Positions 44,961-56,492 of a stretch of 64,000 bases of DNA are shown piece by piece. The position numbers and the translations under genes are program-made. The stretch is taken from the NCBI GenBank assembly GCA_037349315.1, contig JBAIAC010000027.1, forward strand, positions 6,789,001 through 6,853,000, read 5' to 3'. The stretch is from Chelydra serpentina. Its lineage: Eukaryota; Chordata; Testudines; Chelydridae. Under the pieces are notes generated by a model. That model searched no databases. It was not told where the DNA came from and saw nothing but the letters and a program-made list of their open reading frames with translations. Each line of letters opens with the position of its first letter. The first letter of the stretch is position 1.

Positions 44961-47335
44961 GTTTTCTACTACTCCCAGATGCACCCCACTATTTTCTTGT
45001 GCGTTTTCATTACCTGAGTTAGATTTAAAGGGGAAAAGGCATACTCGTGCCAGAGTGCCTTACCGAGAAGTCCCTGCCCCAAAAGTCTCTTGTCAAGATG
45101 CAATATCAAAAATGCGGGGGAGAGGGGGCTCATTTGGAGTCTTGAGCTGCTAACCAAACAGCAGCCGTTGCCACAATTTATGCACTTTTATGTAGACTTC
45201 TGTGAAGCAAAAATAAATAAATAAAACATTTCAGGGGAAGGATTATTTCCCTGTTATTGTGATTTACTCCTCCTTGATGAAAGTGTCTCTTTCACAGCCG
45301 AGGTGCAGAAAAACATTTGTGTGATCTCCAGGTTCAGAACAGGAGGAAGAAGTGAATAGTGGGAGCAAATTGTTTTTCCTTCCAAATATCCCCGAGTCAT
45401 TTACAGCCAGCGGATCAGCACTGGGTAATATTGGGACGTGTGTTCCAAGAGCAGAATTATTTCCTGATTGAAATATATGATGTGTTGGCTCTTTATTATT
45501 ACCCCAGTTTGCTTGGTTGTATGAGAAGTAAATGCTCTATTGTGAATGAACGTGCAGTCCTCTCTCCCTCTGTTCTGTGGCTTGCCCAGTCCAGCTTCTA
45601 CACTGGCCAGGACCAGGGTTGTCTCAAAACCAGCCTCAAGACAGCTTTGATGGTGTGCGGTCAATTATGCTTGACTGTGCTTTGTTGGCCTAAGTTGCCA
45701 ATTATTAGCCACCGAGCTTTCTTGTTCCTGGGATACCAAATCTTGTCAATTAACATCACTGAATAACAAAACAGGTTTAATACTAATACTGAGAGAGAGT
45801 AATAAAAGAGGCAAATTGTCATCCACTGTGCACAACCGCCCAAACAAGTAATGAGCTATATGGAGCACAGATAGCTAGATGGGGAGGAGAACCTCTATGG
45901 GGTTGATACTTCCACCATCCCAGCCCCACCATGCAAATGGGCAGGATGGGCTGGAAAGTGGGTATAGTCTGGGCTGATAGCCCCCCTGCCCACTTTGGAT
46001 GGAAGACTCTACACCCCCACCATGTGGGATAGCATGATTCCTCCAGCATGTCAGCGGCTGCTAGGCCAGGTGCGGACACTTTTTCTGCAGAGCAGTGGGG
46101 AGCCGAGACGTCATATGGTGACTCTGGTCTGCTCAGGGGCAGTTCAACCACACTGCCCTTGGCTGGGGGCAAAGCCACGACTGAACCCAGAACGTTTTCT
46201 GATTGGTGACGTCTATGTTCTGCTCATAGGAAAGAACTGAGAAGGGATTGGATTAGTCTAGGCTGGGAATTCTAATTCCCGTTTTAATCCTCCCTTGTCC
46301 ATTGAGACACCATGGAAGCTGTTTTCGTCTTTGGTCAAGAATTAATGGTTTATTTCTAATGCTTTTCTTTACACAATGTAGAGGAGATGCTACTGCTGGA
46401 CCAGGGGATGTGTCAAAAAGCAGCAGCCCAGAAGGAAAACTATCCCAAGAATACTTTATCACTGGTGTTTTAGCTGCCTGATTAAGCTTTGTTTTTTAGA
46501 CTGGTTGAAATGTCAAGCCAAGTAAATTTTAAGACCCATACATGTTGGTGTAAAGCAATATCTGTTGCACACATCTTAGGGAAACATAGCTTGAGAGAGA
46601 GAATGAACCTAGAATATGCTTTGTAACATGGTCCATAAAGGCTACTTTTCAGTGTATTCAGAATAGTTCGGAATAATGGTGAATGCTGAACTCTTCCAGG
46701 GGTGTTTGTCTAAATCACAGGTAAGAGAAGCTGGCTCAAGAAACCTCCCATATTAAACTATTTTTAAAAGCAAACATTAAAGACTCTCATGGGCTGATAC
46801 CCTCCCGTGGTGAGAATAATTCCAAGTTACTTCCCACTGCCACTTCTAAGGCTGTTGAAGGGATATGCTCCAAAGAAAAGAAATCGCAGTCCCATTGCAA
46901 TCCTTGGCAATCTATGCAATGGAGCTTTGACTCACTCCAGCATCTGGCCTTGGGAATGGTCAGATGGCAGCAATCTAACTTCAGATTCCAGCATAAGATT
47001 TTTGTGCGTGGGCATAACAGGCAGAGGAATTTTCCTTCCTTGTACAGCGCTGCACAGTTGCAAGGGTGCATTGTATGGAGGGGGCAAGATCATGCTCAAC
47101 TGAAGCCAAGAGGCGCGCACACACAAAAAAAGCCAGCTTGATGCAGCAGTGGTATGGCAAATATTAGATTCTGTGGGTGGAATTCATGCCCCACCCCTAT
47201 GAAGGGGGGCGAGCACAAGGCCTAAGTACCATGTAAGTCCCACTTAAGTTTTCTTTTGAGAGTGTGAGTGGAGACCCTCGTGAGTGTGAGTGGGTCTAGT
47301 GCTGGGCCTCTATGCGGGAGTAAATTGCCCCCTCT
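44961..47335. other. Long stretch without recognised genes or repeats
   Basis: About 2.4 kb. Frames up to 135 codons (45359-45766; 45819-46178 on minus) overlap each other in opposite strands and carry no domain. No transposon ends defined. Confidence 0.4.
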
Positions 47336-47634
47336 GAGGGTTGGTCCACACTAACCCCCCGGTTCGAACTAAGATACGCAACTTCAGCTACGTGAATAAC
47401 GTAGCTGAAGTCAAAGTATCTTAGTTCAAACTACAAGGTACTTACCGCGGGTCCACACGCAGCAGGCAGGCTCCCCCGTCGACTCTGCGTACTCCTCTCG
47501 CGGAGCAGGAGTACCGGTGTTGATGGCAAGCACTTCCGGGATCGATTTATCGCGTCTAGACAAAATGCGATAAATCGATCCCAGAAGATCGATTGCTTCC
47601 CGCCGAACCAGGAAGTAAGTATAGACGTACCCTG
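47336..47634. mobile_element. Turtle hAT-like MITE with two palindromes
   Basis: The left end AGGGTTGGTCCACACTA pairs with the right end (reverse complement CAGGGTACGTCTATACTT). Inside is a 13-bp perfect hairpin, ACTTCAGCTACGT, at 47381-47393 and 47399-47411, and a 16-bp perfect hairpin, GGGATCGATTTATCGC, at 47538-47553 and 47567-47582. CpG-rich. No coding frame. Target duplication not evident. Confidence 0.85.
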
Positions 47635-48368
47635 AGTCCAGCTCAGGAGACCATTGAAATCAAGTTCAGCAGGCAGTGGCTATAAATGGGAACTCAAGGG
47701 CTGAAATCAAAACCCAAAGTAAATCGAGCTAAAAGTATTGCCCAGATCACATACTGTGTCTCTGGTTTACTGTCAATGGGAAGTTCACTCTCTTTCCAGC
47801 AATGTTTTATATTGACATAAACCTTTACCCAGGCTGATGGCTTAATTGGTTGAAATGATAAACCTTTTAAAGATATTTCCTTGCCTAGCAGAGGCTACCA
47901 CTTGGATTAGCAAAGCCAGAAGCTGACGCTGGCATTGTCATATAGGAGGCTCGGGGTTTGTGTGTGTATAAGGTGTTGTTTTTTAATCTCTGCTCTCTTT
48001 TCCATCGGGGACACGATATCAGTGGCAAGGGATCGCACATTCTTTGACTGAGCTCTTCAGTTCAGGGCCTGGGACAGATATAATCTTCACTCAGTGATAC
48101 ACTATTTTGACACTGTAAATTTATTGCGAGGCCTATTGGGACAGGCCTAGGCTTTTGTGAGGAAAAAGCCAGTGAAGGCCATGTTCAGTCAGATGAGCTC
48201 AATCATAGGTTGATGAGGACGGGGTGGGAGGGTTGCAGAGGGGGGTGTTCTCCTTAACCTGATGCTGCTGAGGATGAAACATGATTATATCAGTGACCCT
48301 TGCCTCATAAGTAAGTTTGTGCTCATGTAACATGGTCTGTGAGCAGCTCCTATGACAAAGGAATGACC
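47635..48368. other. No recognised feature
   Basis: Unique-looking sequence. Confidence 0.4.
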
Positions 48369-48617
48369 AGCGTTACCAAGTCTCGTAATAAAAACATGAG
48401 TTTCGCAATATTTGTTTTTACATAAAAGTACGTTTTTAGCCTTCGTGGTTGGAGAGAAAAACTTGAACATGTGACCCAAGTAGCCCCTAAAAGCTCAGAA
48501 AACAAAAGAAAAATGAACCCAAAATGGATCCTTTTTAAAAATCTCATAATTGTTAAGCCAATCTCATGATCTTTTGGAGCATGACTTGTGAATTTTGATC
48601 ACTTGAGATTGGAAATT
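48369..48617. mobile_element. Probable MITE (TCTCGTAATAAAAACATGAG family)
   Basis: Opens with CCAGCGTTACCAAGTCTCG and closes with CTTGAGATTGGAAATTCTG, a loose inverted pair. Interior AACCCAAAATGGATCC, AAAAATCTCATAATTG, GCCAATCTCATGATCTTTTG are phrases of a repeat common in turtle genomes. Class assignment is inference. Confidence 0.55.
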
Positions 48618-50225
48618 CTGCGCCAGGGAACTGTTCCAAGTTGTGCCAACTAGTAAAAAGGAAATGAAGCTGGGTTCAAAACGCACACACAGCCAAACTG
48701 TGCAGTGGATCTGTTCGGGTTATGGTTACTTTGTGGGAAGACTTGAAAGTCTCTCACGAGCACAATACGCTCGGTCTTCTGACGGTGGGAGCGGCATGCA
48801 CAGCCACAAGTAGCTGGCAGTGTGTGCGGTAGGACTGGCCTTCCCTCTGTAACTGGTCGGCAAAAACGCATTGTAGTTTCTAGTGGTCTTTGCATCCTGG
48901 CTGTATCCCCTGAGGTGTGGGATGAGCATAGAGCTCGAATCCACTAATTTGAGAGCTGGGAATGGAAAATGAAAATGGTTTTGAATGTATGTAACAAATG
49001 CATGCATTTGGTGACTTCTAAATTGTCAGTACAATGTATGCCACAACACTTGCACTTCGCAATACCAGCATGGCTAGAACTGCTATCCTGCTCCAAAAGC
49101 ATTTGGTCTAGAGGAGAATCTCCATTAGCTATTAGCCATATAGGGGCTATGACAGTTAAAGCAGCAGTTCCAAGTAGGTGATGCACATTCACACTAGCTG
49201 GTTTGTTACAATATGAATGTGGTTTATAATATGGATTGACTACTGTCAAGGACATTCTGACGGTGAGAGATACAGACCAATTGCCTCTCTCACACCCTTG
49301 CAATACATATGCTCAGACACACAAGCACAGACATTTGTGTACTGTATGTTCACACGCGGGGCTAAGTGCAAAACAAAGAAGCATATAAATGAGTTCTTCC
49401 TTGTCTCTGCAAGGCCAGAAACTAAAGTTGAGTTTGGCTTGTTTCAGAGGCACAATCCCCTAGGAGGTAGGGAATGGTTATTAAGAAGCCCGGAAAGCAG
49501 TGTCTAACCTTGAGTAAGTGTTTTCTTGTTGTCAACCAAAGATCTAAAGAAAATCCTGAAGAGAATACATGGCAGAGACATATATTATAGTTGGAGCTTT
49601 TTATCTCACACATGTGACTTTGCCTATCATGAACTGTACGTTTTTATTCTCACTAGTGGGACAAAACTACATCCCACTGCAGCATATATCAAGAGGAAGA
49701 ACATTGTACCTTCCTTGCATTAATATAAATAGCTGTTTAGGACTGATTCCTTGGCCAGATACTCTCATCTCACCTGTCCTTCATCTACTATATTTGGCAT
49801 GTAGCTCAGGTTTGGTTTATTTAGAGCCAGGATAAAGCAGCTTTTACATATTAAAGGTGCATTTTAAAAGAGCATTTTCTATTCTAATTTGGGGGGAATG
49901 GAGCTCTTTAGGGCATTCAGGGAATGATGTCCATCTGATTTACATTTCCCCTGTTGGAGCAGAGCTGCATACGCATATTAGAATGTAAATAATAGTGATG
50001 GATACATGTATCTTTAAAAGATCCATTTTCCCTTTTGACTAAGGAGTCCAGGAGAGGAGAGAGAACGTAGATCACTTTTACAGGTGAGAAATCAATCTTC
50101 TAAGACAATGTACATGACATGTGTGCTAACCCCTCCTTTACAAGGAGCTGACGGCTGGGGAAAGGATACTAAGTTACTAAAGAACCTGTATTTAATGTAA
50201 GAAATGACTAGGCAAATACATATCC
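48618..50225. other. No recognised feature
   Basis: About 1.6 kb with overlapping random frames. No repeat or site supported. Confidence 0.4.
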
Positions 50226-50444
50226 TTTATTATAATAATAATAATAATACTTAACTCTTATGTAGCACTTTTCATCAACAGATCTCAAAGTGCTTTACAA
50301 AGAAAGTCAGTATCATTCCCCCCATTTTACAGATGGGGAAACTGAGGCCCACAGCAATGAAATGACTTGCCCAAGGTCACTCTTCAGGCAAGCTGGGAAT
50401 AGAACTCAGGTCTCCTGGGTCCTAGCACTATTCGCTAGGCCATA
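50226..50444 (-). repeat. Full-length MIR/CORE-SINE-like copy, minus strand
   Basis: Starts with an ATA-repeat tail (50231-50249), then CTTATGTAGCACTTTTCATC, AGATCTCAAAGTGCTTTACA, CCCCCATTTTACAGATGGGG, AAACTGAGGCCCACAGCAAT, GACTTGCCCAAGGTCACTC, GAATAGAACTCAGGTCTCCT and GGGTCCTAGCACTATTCGCT. The best preserved member of the family in the window. Confidence 0.9.
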
Positions 50445-50642
50445 TAATTAAGTGTTTTCTGGTGTATAGGATGTTAACAAAAAGCCTCTGCCATTCTGGG
50501 ACTTAAACAGCACCCTATTTGGATGATTTTATTAAGTTAGTGGCAATTTCACCTGTACTAAAATATTGTCTTGCTATTGTTACTTTGTCCTCCCTCCCTC
50601 TGACCACTCATTTCTCTTGCCCACCTGTTATGACCTGTCATT

Positions 50643-50752
50643 TAAACTATAAGCTCCTTGGGGCTAGCGTGATCACTTATTATGTCTGTACAGTGCCTAG
50701 CACTGGCCCCAACTTCATTGAAACTCTAGGTGCTGCCTCAGAACAAATAATC
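50643..50752 (+). repeat. MIR-type SINE tail
   Basis: TATAAGCTCCTTGGGGCTAG, CTGTACAGTGCCTAGCACTG, GAAACTCTAGGTGCTGCCTC, AGAACAAATAATC. Same module as 16160-16262. Confidence 0.65.
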
Positions 50753-51182
50753 TTTCTCCTCCTCTTCAATTAGGGCTCTCTCGAAAGTCATGCTTGCCTC
50801 ATTTAGGGCCATATAATGACACCATGGGAACTTTGCTACAGATTGGGGGCAGTTTGAGGCTGTTAGAATGTTGTGACTGGTCAAAAGGCACCGGTTACAT
50901 TCTGTGTTCCGGTCACATGGAGAGCATAATCCCAGCAGAAAAGGAACTGTGCAACTCCCCGTTCTGGAGAGCAGATGGGCGGGGGGAACTATTTGAGCTC
51001 TGTGAATAACTGGGGGGGAGGGAATTCTGTGAATGTTCATTTGACTTCAGATTAAAATTTCTATTAGACCCCATTAAACTGTACATCTCGTGTTCTCACT
51101 CTGTGAATATTTGAGCTTCGGTGGTGCCAAAGTAGATGGAAAAACCAATGGGAAGCTCAGCTATACCCAGGGAGAAGATATG
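50753..51182. other. No recognised feature
   Basis: Unique-looking sequence. Confidence 0.4.
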
Positions 51183-51325
51183 AAGTCCTATCCCCATTTG
51201 GCAGGCTTTGGAAACCTACGGACGGACAGAGTAAATGACTTAACCATGGTTGCAAAGAAAGATTGTGGCAGAACTGGGAATAAAATCCAGCTCTTCTGAG
51301 TCCCTGTCCATTGCCTTAACCACAG
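51183..51325 (-). repeat. MIR/CORE-SINE-like copy, minus strand
   Basis: CTATCCCCATTTGGCAGGCT, AGAGTAAATGACTTAACCAT, GGCAGAACTGGGAATAAAAT, CCAGCTCTTCTGAGTCCCTG, TCCATTGCCTTAACCACAGG. Confidence 0.75.
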
Positions 51326-52544
51326 GAAAGAGGCAAAATTCAACCGGTGGTGTTCTAGGCTATCTAAAAATGGTTCCTTTATTCTGCCAGGAAAGTAAGC
51401 ATATCATGCCCTCACTAGTTTATTAGCATTGGCAACAACCTCATAGAAGGAGGCATGTCCTGCCACTCCAGCTGGAAGGTGGTTACTACAATGGTGGAGG
51501 CAGCTGGGACATCATCTGTAATAAATAAGTTAGGGTGCTAGAGAATGTCCAAGTGGCCACATGTATCATTATAGACATGGTCCCATGCTCTGGGTTGGGG
51601 AATCACATAGGGCTCCTCCAGCAGTGATTATAAAGGTCTGGATATTGATGAGATTTGGAAGCTTGGTTCAGGTGCTTTATCCAACGTCCAAACTTCTCAT
51701 ATCTGCTGAGCTGAGTCGGGCTTTCTCATTCCCCTTCTTCATTTCCACTTAGCTCTGGGATCTTGAAGGGCAGGCACTGGGAGACGTGGAAAGCTGAGGT
51801 TGGGATGAAGTTACCCGAAAATAAATCTTTTTTGATTGAATTTGGAGCCCAGGTTCAGAGGGAGAAGAGGCATGTTCTTGTTTTGGACCGGCATGTCTAT
51901 TTTCCTGACTCCCAGGTTGCATTCTGATCGTCTCAACAGGATGTGATAGATCATGTAGATGATTGGTTGTTAAAAAGAGAACACGGTGTCAACAAAAAGG
52001 CAGCAACATTGGACTCCAAACAAACCCAATGCCGGGGTCACTCATTTTTTGGAGACTGTGTTTTACTTTACTCGCCAGGTTTTGGAAATAGTTACTGACC
52101 TAAAACCAGGGCAGGCAGCTTTGGGAAAAACATATGAGCAGTAGCATTGGAACAATTTGTGTAATGGGAATACTGAACGCCATTGAACAAAACTGTAAAC
52201 CTTGTATGTGATGGAAACCGCTTCAAGCCAGGGGGTGCTACTGCATCCCCAGACTCCTAGTTCCAGCATCCCTGCATAGGAGAGACCCTTGTGTGCTGTG
52301 TACTTTTGGTTCTTCTATTTTTGTTTGTTGCTTGTAAACGGTCTGGAAGGAACAGTAGCTGGAGACTCTTGCCAAGTTAGGGCCTGATTGCAGAAGAGGC
52401 TGGGCAAAGGTAAGTCATTTATGCCCATGCAAAGTTAGCATACCTGTCTGATTTGGCAGCATTTCACACCTACTTTGCACTAGTGGAAATGATGAACCCA
52501 GGTGTAGGGCAATGGTGAATCAGGCCTCTGCTGTCATGTTGGAT
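51326..52544. other. No recognised feature
   Basis: About 1.2 kb of unique-looking DNA. Confidence 0.4.
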
Positions 52545-52790
52545 TTAGAGCTGGGTGAATCATGGTTTTTTCGTTCATTGGCAATTTTGAAAATTTTTTA
52601 TTTTTTTATTTTTTAGGTTGAATAAAATATTTGGTTTGACTTGAAATGACACTTACTTTTAAATTTTGAGCATTTTTAAATCTTTTTAATATTTTAATAA
52701 AATTTGAAGGAAATTGCAAAACCTTTCAAGTTTTGCAAATGTTCCTGGTTTTGTTTTTTCCAACAGCCAAAATAATTCACCCATCTCTAG
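52545..52790. mobile_element. AT-rich MITE with target duplication
   Basis: TAGAGCTGGGTGAATCAT at the left pairs with the right end (reverse complement CTAGAGATGGGTGAATTAT). TTGGAT occurs on both sides (52539-52544 and 52791-52796; seven bases with the preceding G), a decayed target duplication. The interior is T/A homopolymer-rich. Confidence 0.8.
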
Positions 52791-52796
52791 TTGGAT

Positions 52797-53710
52797 AAAT
52801 CCAGAAATCCTGCAATAAAACCTTCCCTGGAGAGGGAGATTTGTGTTCAAACCTGAGTCTCTGGAGAACTTTTTAATTTGTCTTTTTGCCCCTGGCTACC
52901 GTCCCTCTGAACTGCAGAAGCACCAAGAAATGTGAAAATACTTTGATCTGTTTGGGGGGAAATGAAATCAATGAAATGTCACTGGGTTTAGCAGTTTTTC
53001 CCCTCTGTTCTCCAGAGGGTCCAGTTACAGCCGCAAAGTTCATTTCCTCCTTGATCCCAATATTCCACACACTGAGTCAAAACTTCCTCAGAGAAGTGGT
53101 GCAGCAAATGGGTGGGGATGTGGAATAATTAGCTGGGGAAAGAAAAGTAAGAGGATGAACTGAGTTGATTATCTTGTTTCAGAGAAGCATGAAATTAAGC
53201 AATCAGGGGTTGAGGAAAATTAGGGGAAGTTTTCCGACCAAAATAAACAAACTCTCCAGTTTGGAGGAGAATGCTGGAACGTAGGGCTAAGAAATTCTTT
53301 AATCTTCTTCATTCCTGAAAGCACAAACAACCCTGACATGAGAAAGTGATGCTCCAAACAGACTCGCTTAGATAGGCAGAATGAATGAAGGTCTTACTGA
53401 TGCTGTTAGTTTGAAAGAATTTGTCTTCAGAACATGCTTCTTATCAGTAAGGCTACAGAATAGAATTTCTTAGATCTTTCTCTTTTTCCATCTGTCTGTC
53501 TCTACCTCTCTTTCTTTGCTCTCATTTGTTTCCAGCAGCTTGTGGAAAGTTTCTAATTTATGTTCTGAAATATGTCTAATTTTTTTTTCATGTATGTAGC
53601 TATTGTATTCGATGTGTGCCTATGTCTGTACTTTACGTCTGTAGAATGGCTGATAAATCTTCCATATAAATCCTTTTAGGTAGCCTGTTAATGAGTTATT
53701 TTGATTATTA
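52797..53710. other. No recognised feature
   Basis: Unique-looking sequence with a pyrimidine-rich tract at 53470-53525. Confidence 0.4.
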
Positions 53711-53826
53711 TGGTTCTGATTCTGTCACCCTTACTCATGTAAAGCAGTGCTCTACTCTGCAAGTAACCTCGTTAATTCCAAGGGGATTTCATGTGGAGTA
53801 AGAGAATGCAAAGGTCATAAAATCAG
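53711..53826. mobile_element. Palindromic MITE
   Basis: GGTTCTGATTCTGTCACCCT, TACTCATGTAAAGCAGTGCT then AATTCCAAGGGGATTTCATG, TGGAGTAAGAGAATGC: opposed TACTC/GAGTA arms around a CCAAGGGGATTTC centre. Diverged. Confidence 0.55.
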
Positions 53827-53950
53827 TCTTTTTTAAAAATCCTTTTTCATTAACTACCAAATATTTTCACAGCACCATTTGTATACGCAGGGCTCCGAGG
53901 CTCACTCTTTCAATGCTAAAGTCAATCCAAGCAGGGTTGTGCCCTAACTC

Positions 53951-54179
53951 GGGGCTTGTCTTCATGTACAGCGCTGTGCTTTAGTGAAGATGGTACTACA
54001 CCGACAGACGAATTTCTCCTGTAGGCGTAGTTAATCCACCTCCCCAAGAGGCGGTAGCTAGGTCAATGGGAGGAGCTCTCCTGCTGACATAGCGCTGTCT
54101 ACACCAGGGCTTAGATCAGTATAATGAGGTCGTTCGGGGGGGTGGATTTTTTATATGTTAATAGTGTAGATCTGGCCTC
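53951..54179. mobile_element. Turtle hAT-like MITE, internally deleted
   Basis: The left end GGGGCTTGTCTTCATGTACA pairs loosely with the right end AATAGTGTAGATCTGGCCTC. Interior: GGCGTAGTTAATCCACCTCC, CCAAGAGGCGGTAGCTAGGT, GACATAGCGCTGTCTACACC, GGTGGATTTTTTATA. Abundant turtle family with phrases in common with 38637-38862. Confidence 0.8.
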
Positions 54180-54445
54180 AGCATGGAAAAGACAATTTCC
54201 CGTTCCTCCAACGAGATGGGCCGGAAATGGAACGGACTCTCTCTCTCGAACTATGGGGCAGTTCAGGTCTGGATCTGAGCACCAGGACTCAGCGTCCACT
54301 CGGCACAGAAACAAGATACAGCGCTGCAGTTCAAGAAAGAGATGAATGATGTGAATAGCATCATAGAAGAGAGATTTTTAAGCAGGAGGCTGTAATCTTA
54401 CTAATGGTAGCAAAGAGGAGGGAGGCTAGCTATCTGCCTAGCAAA

Positions 54446-54600
54446 GGGCTTGTCTAGACGAACAGTAAGCAGGTGCAAATCTACCTCGTGCTAGTCTGCC
54501 ATGCACTCAGTGTCCGTGTGGACTACGAAGCCCCCCACTAAAAGTTCCCTAGGGCTCTTTGATCTACTCCACTATCAAAGGCAAGACACTATTTCAGCTC
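54446..54600. mobile_element. MITE fragment with GGGCTTGTCTAGAC end
   Basis: GGGCTTGTCTAGACGAACAG, ATCTACCTCGTGCTAGTCTG, CCATGCACTCAGTGTCCGTG, ACTAAAAGTTCCCTAGGGCT, CTTTGATCTACTCCACTATC. Left end clear; right end not defined, so the end coordinate is approximate. Confidence 0.6.
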
Positions 54601-55578
54601 GCTCTGTATGTATTTTGATTTTTAAAACATTAATACATGGAACATCTGCCCCGTGCTCTGTGTGCCCCAGCCAATATTTAAGACACGGAATAATCAACTA
54701 TTGCACAGGGCTTCTAAAGTCTATTGGTAGCCACCATTGCCATTTTGCAATTAATAAATTAATGTGTTGCTGTAAAATTGTACGTGGCAGCCAAATGCTA
54801 TAGGAAAGAGGCCTTAAATTTTTAGAACATAGTGCTGGAATTTCTGTGATTAAACAATGCCCTCTTCCCACATGGAACATACCATTTCATCTCCTGGTGT
54901 GGCCCTTATATATGGAAGGTGGCCGTCATGCAGCACAGCATGCTCTGGTAGTAAACTGACTTTAACACAAGGGGACGTTTCTCAGAGACTGACTGACAAT
55001 GTGAATGAAGCAGATCAACATCAAATGTAAAGGCACTGGCTTTCCTCTGCTCAGATCACAGTCATATACCGGCTCTGAATCATGAGCCTTGCAACCAGCA
55101 GGCATAAATTCATACTATACAGATGAGAACAGTGCCTCGGAGACAGAACATCTATCTCTTTTGCACTTATCTGCCACCATGACACAAACAATCAGGGATG
55201 ATTCTCTGGCACAACAAACAGCCAAGTATCTTCTTTGTCTTTGCCTCAAAGGAAACACCATAACACATCTTTTTGCCCTATGCCTTTATTACTTACTTTT
55301 TGTTCAATAATCTTCCTGCCCAGTATACCTCTGTGTTCCAGGGTCGGGCCATGTAGATATATCTGCCCTGTGTGTGGTGTCTGAGCAATATACAGCCAGG
55401 TATTAAAAGGGGAGAGAGAACACACAGTCAGTCAGAGAGGTCTGAACAGTCCGCAGCAATCTAGGGTTCAGCCACAAATCTCCAGTTCCATCCAGGATTT
55501 ACTTTTCTCTTCTGTCAGGGACTCTTGATTTTTGGTCAATGGAAGAGAGGAACCTTGTATGCTATTTAGGAGCCTTAC
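54601..55578. other. No recognised gene
   Basis: Unique-looking sequence. A TATA-like string at 55401-55410 lacks a CpG island or initiator support. Confidence 0.4.
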
Positions 55579-55615
55579 TTATCTATCTATCTATCTATCT
55601 ATCTATCCATCTATC
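55579..55615. repeat. (TATC)n microsatellite with AC run after it
   Basis: TTATCTATCTATC-type tetranucleotide run, with two TATCC variants at the 3' end, followed by CACACACACC. A 91-codon frame crossing it (55539-55814) codes an IYLS repeat from the microsatellite and is not a gene. Confidence 0.95.
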
Positions 55616-56029
55616 CACACACACCCAATCTCTGAGCTATATAAAACACACACACACCCTCCTACCTGAAACCATGATGTATGTCTGTGCTGCCAAAAGT
55701 CCTGAAAGGACCATTTCCACACGAAGGTCACCAGCCCATGCAGCCTTCTGCTTCCTCCTGCTAGCATATATCTTATGGCCTCGTTCACCTCGGAGTGTTG
55801 ACTCTGGATCTTAACAATGGCCACTATAAAGAGCAGTACTGTTAAGTGTTTACCTGCTGGTCATTTTACCAGAAATATGTAGCTGTTCTGGGGTTGTAGA
55901 AGGAGCTTGCGTTTGTGGGCAGAATCTGAGTTGAGTCATCTCTAGCCTTGCTCACAAGACTTAATTGAGTCGTCTGGGGCTTGATGGCATTTATATAGTA
56001 GGGAAGAATAATTTCCTCCAATGCTGGAA

Positions 56030-56096
56030 TGAAATTTTCTGGCCAGGAGGTCAGACTAGATAATCATAGTGGTCCCTTCTGGTCTTAAAATCTAAG
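56030..56096 (+). mobile_element. CR1 LINE 3' tail, plus strand
   Basis: GGAGGTCAGACTAGATAATC, ATAGTGGTCCCTTCTGGTCT, TAAAATCTAAG. The only CR1 end in the window on the plus strand. Very short, 5'-truncated. A MITE starts directly after it. Confidence 0.75.
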
Positions 56097-56492
56097 GGCT
56101 TGGTCTATGCACATTTTTTTCTACTGCTATAACTATGTGGGTTAGGGGCGTGATTTGTTTTATTAATATACTGTACGACCATTAGTATGGGCACTGTTAT
56201 ATTCATATAAAGGTGTCTTATACCAGTATAGCTTAGTCCCCTTTCTATACAGAAAAAACTATACCAGTCTAAAGCACCATTATACCAATATAACTGTCCA
56301 CACTAGGGGTTTGCACCAGTATTGCTATACTGGGATAGTTAATGTTAATGTACAGCTTTCTAGTATAGACAAGGCCTTACCCCAGTATAAGCACTTTATA
56401 CCAGTATAACCGCATTCACACTGGCAGGGTTGTACCGCTTAAACTACACCAGTAAAATTAAAGCAGTGCGACTTTTGTGTCTAGCCAAGGCC
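56097..56492. mobile_element. MITE with GGCTTGGTCTA ends
   Basis: The left end GGCTTGGTCTATGCACA pairs with the right end (reverse complement GGCCTTGGCTAGACACAAA). The interior repeats TATACCAGTATA-like strings (56220, 56398) and has a central TATACTGGGATAGTTAATGT. No coding capacity. Flanks share only TAAG. Confidence 0.7.

Noticed and set aside
45359..46178. Overlapping frames of 119-135 codons on opposite strands
   Set aside because: No domain, mutually overlapping, and no splice context.
55401..55450. TATA-like string (TATTAAAAGG) with a downstream CAGTCAGTCAGAGAGG
   Set aside because: No CpG enrichment, no following frame and no other promoter feature; AT-rich strings like this are common here.
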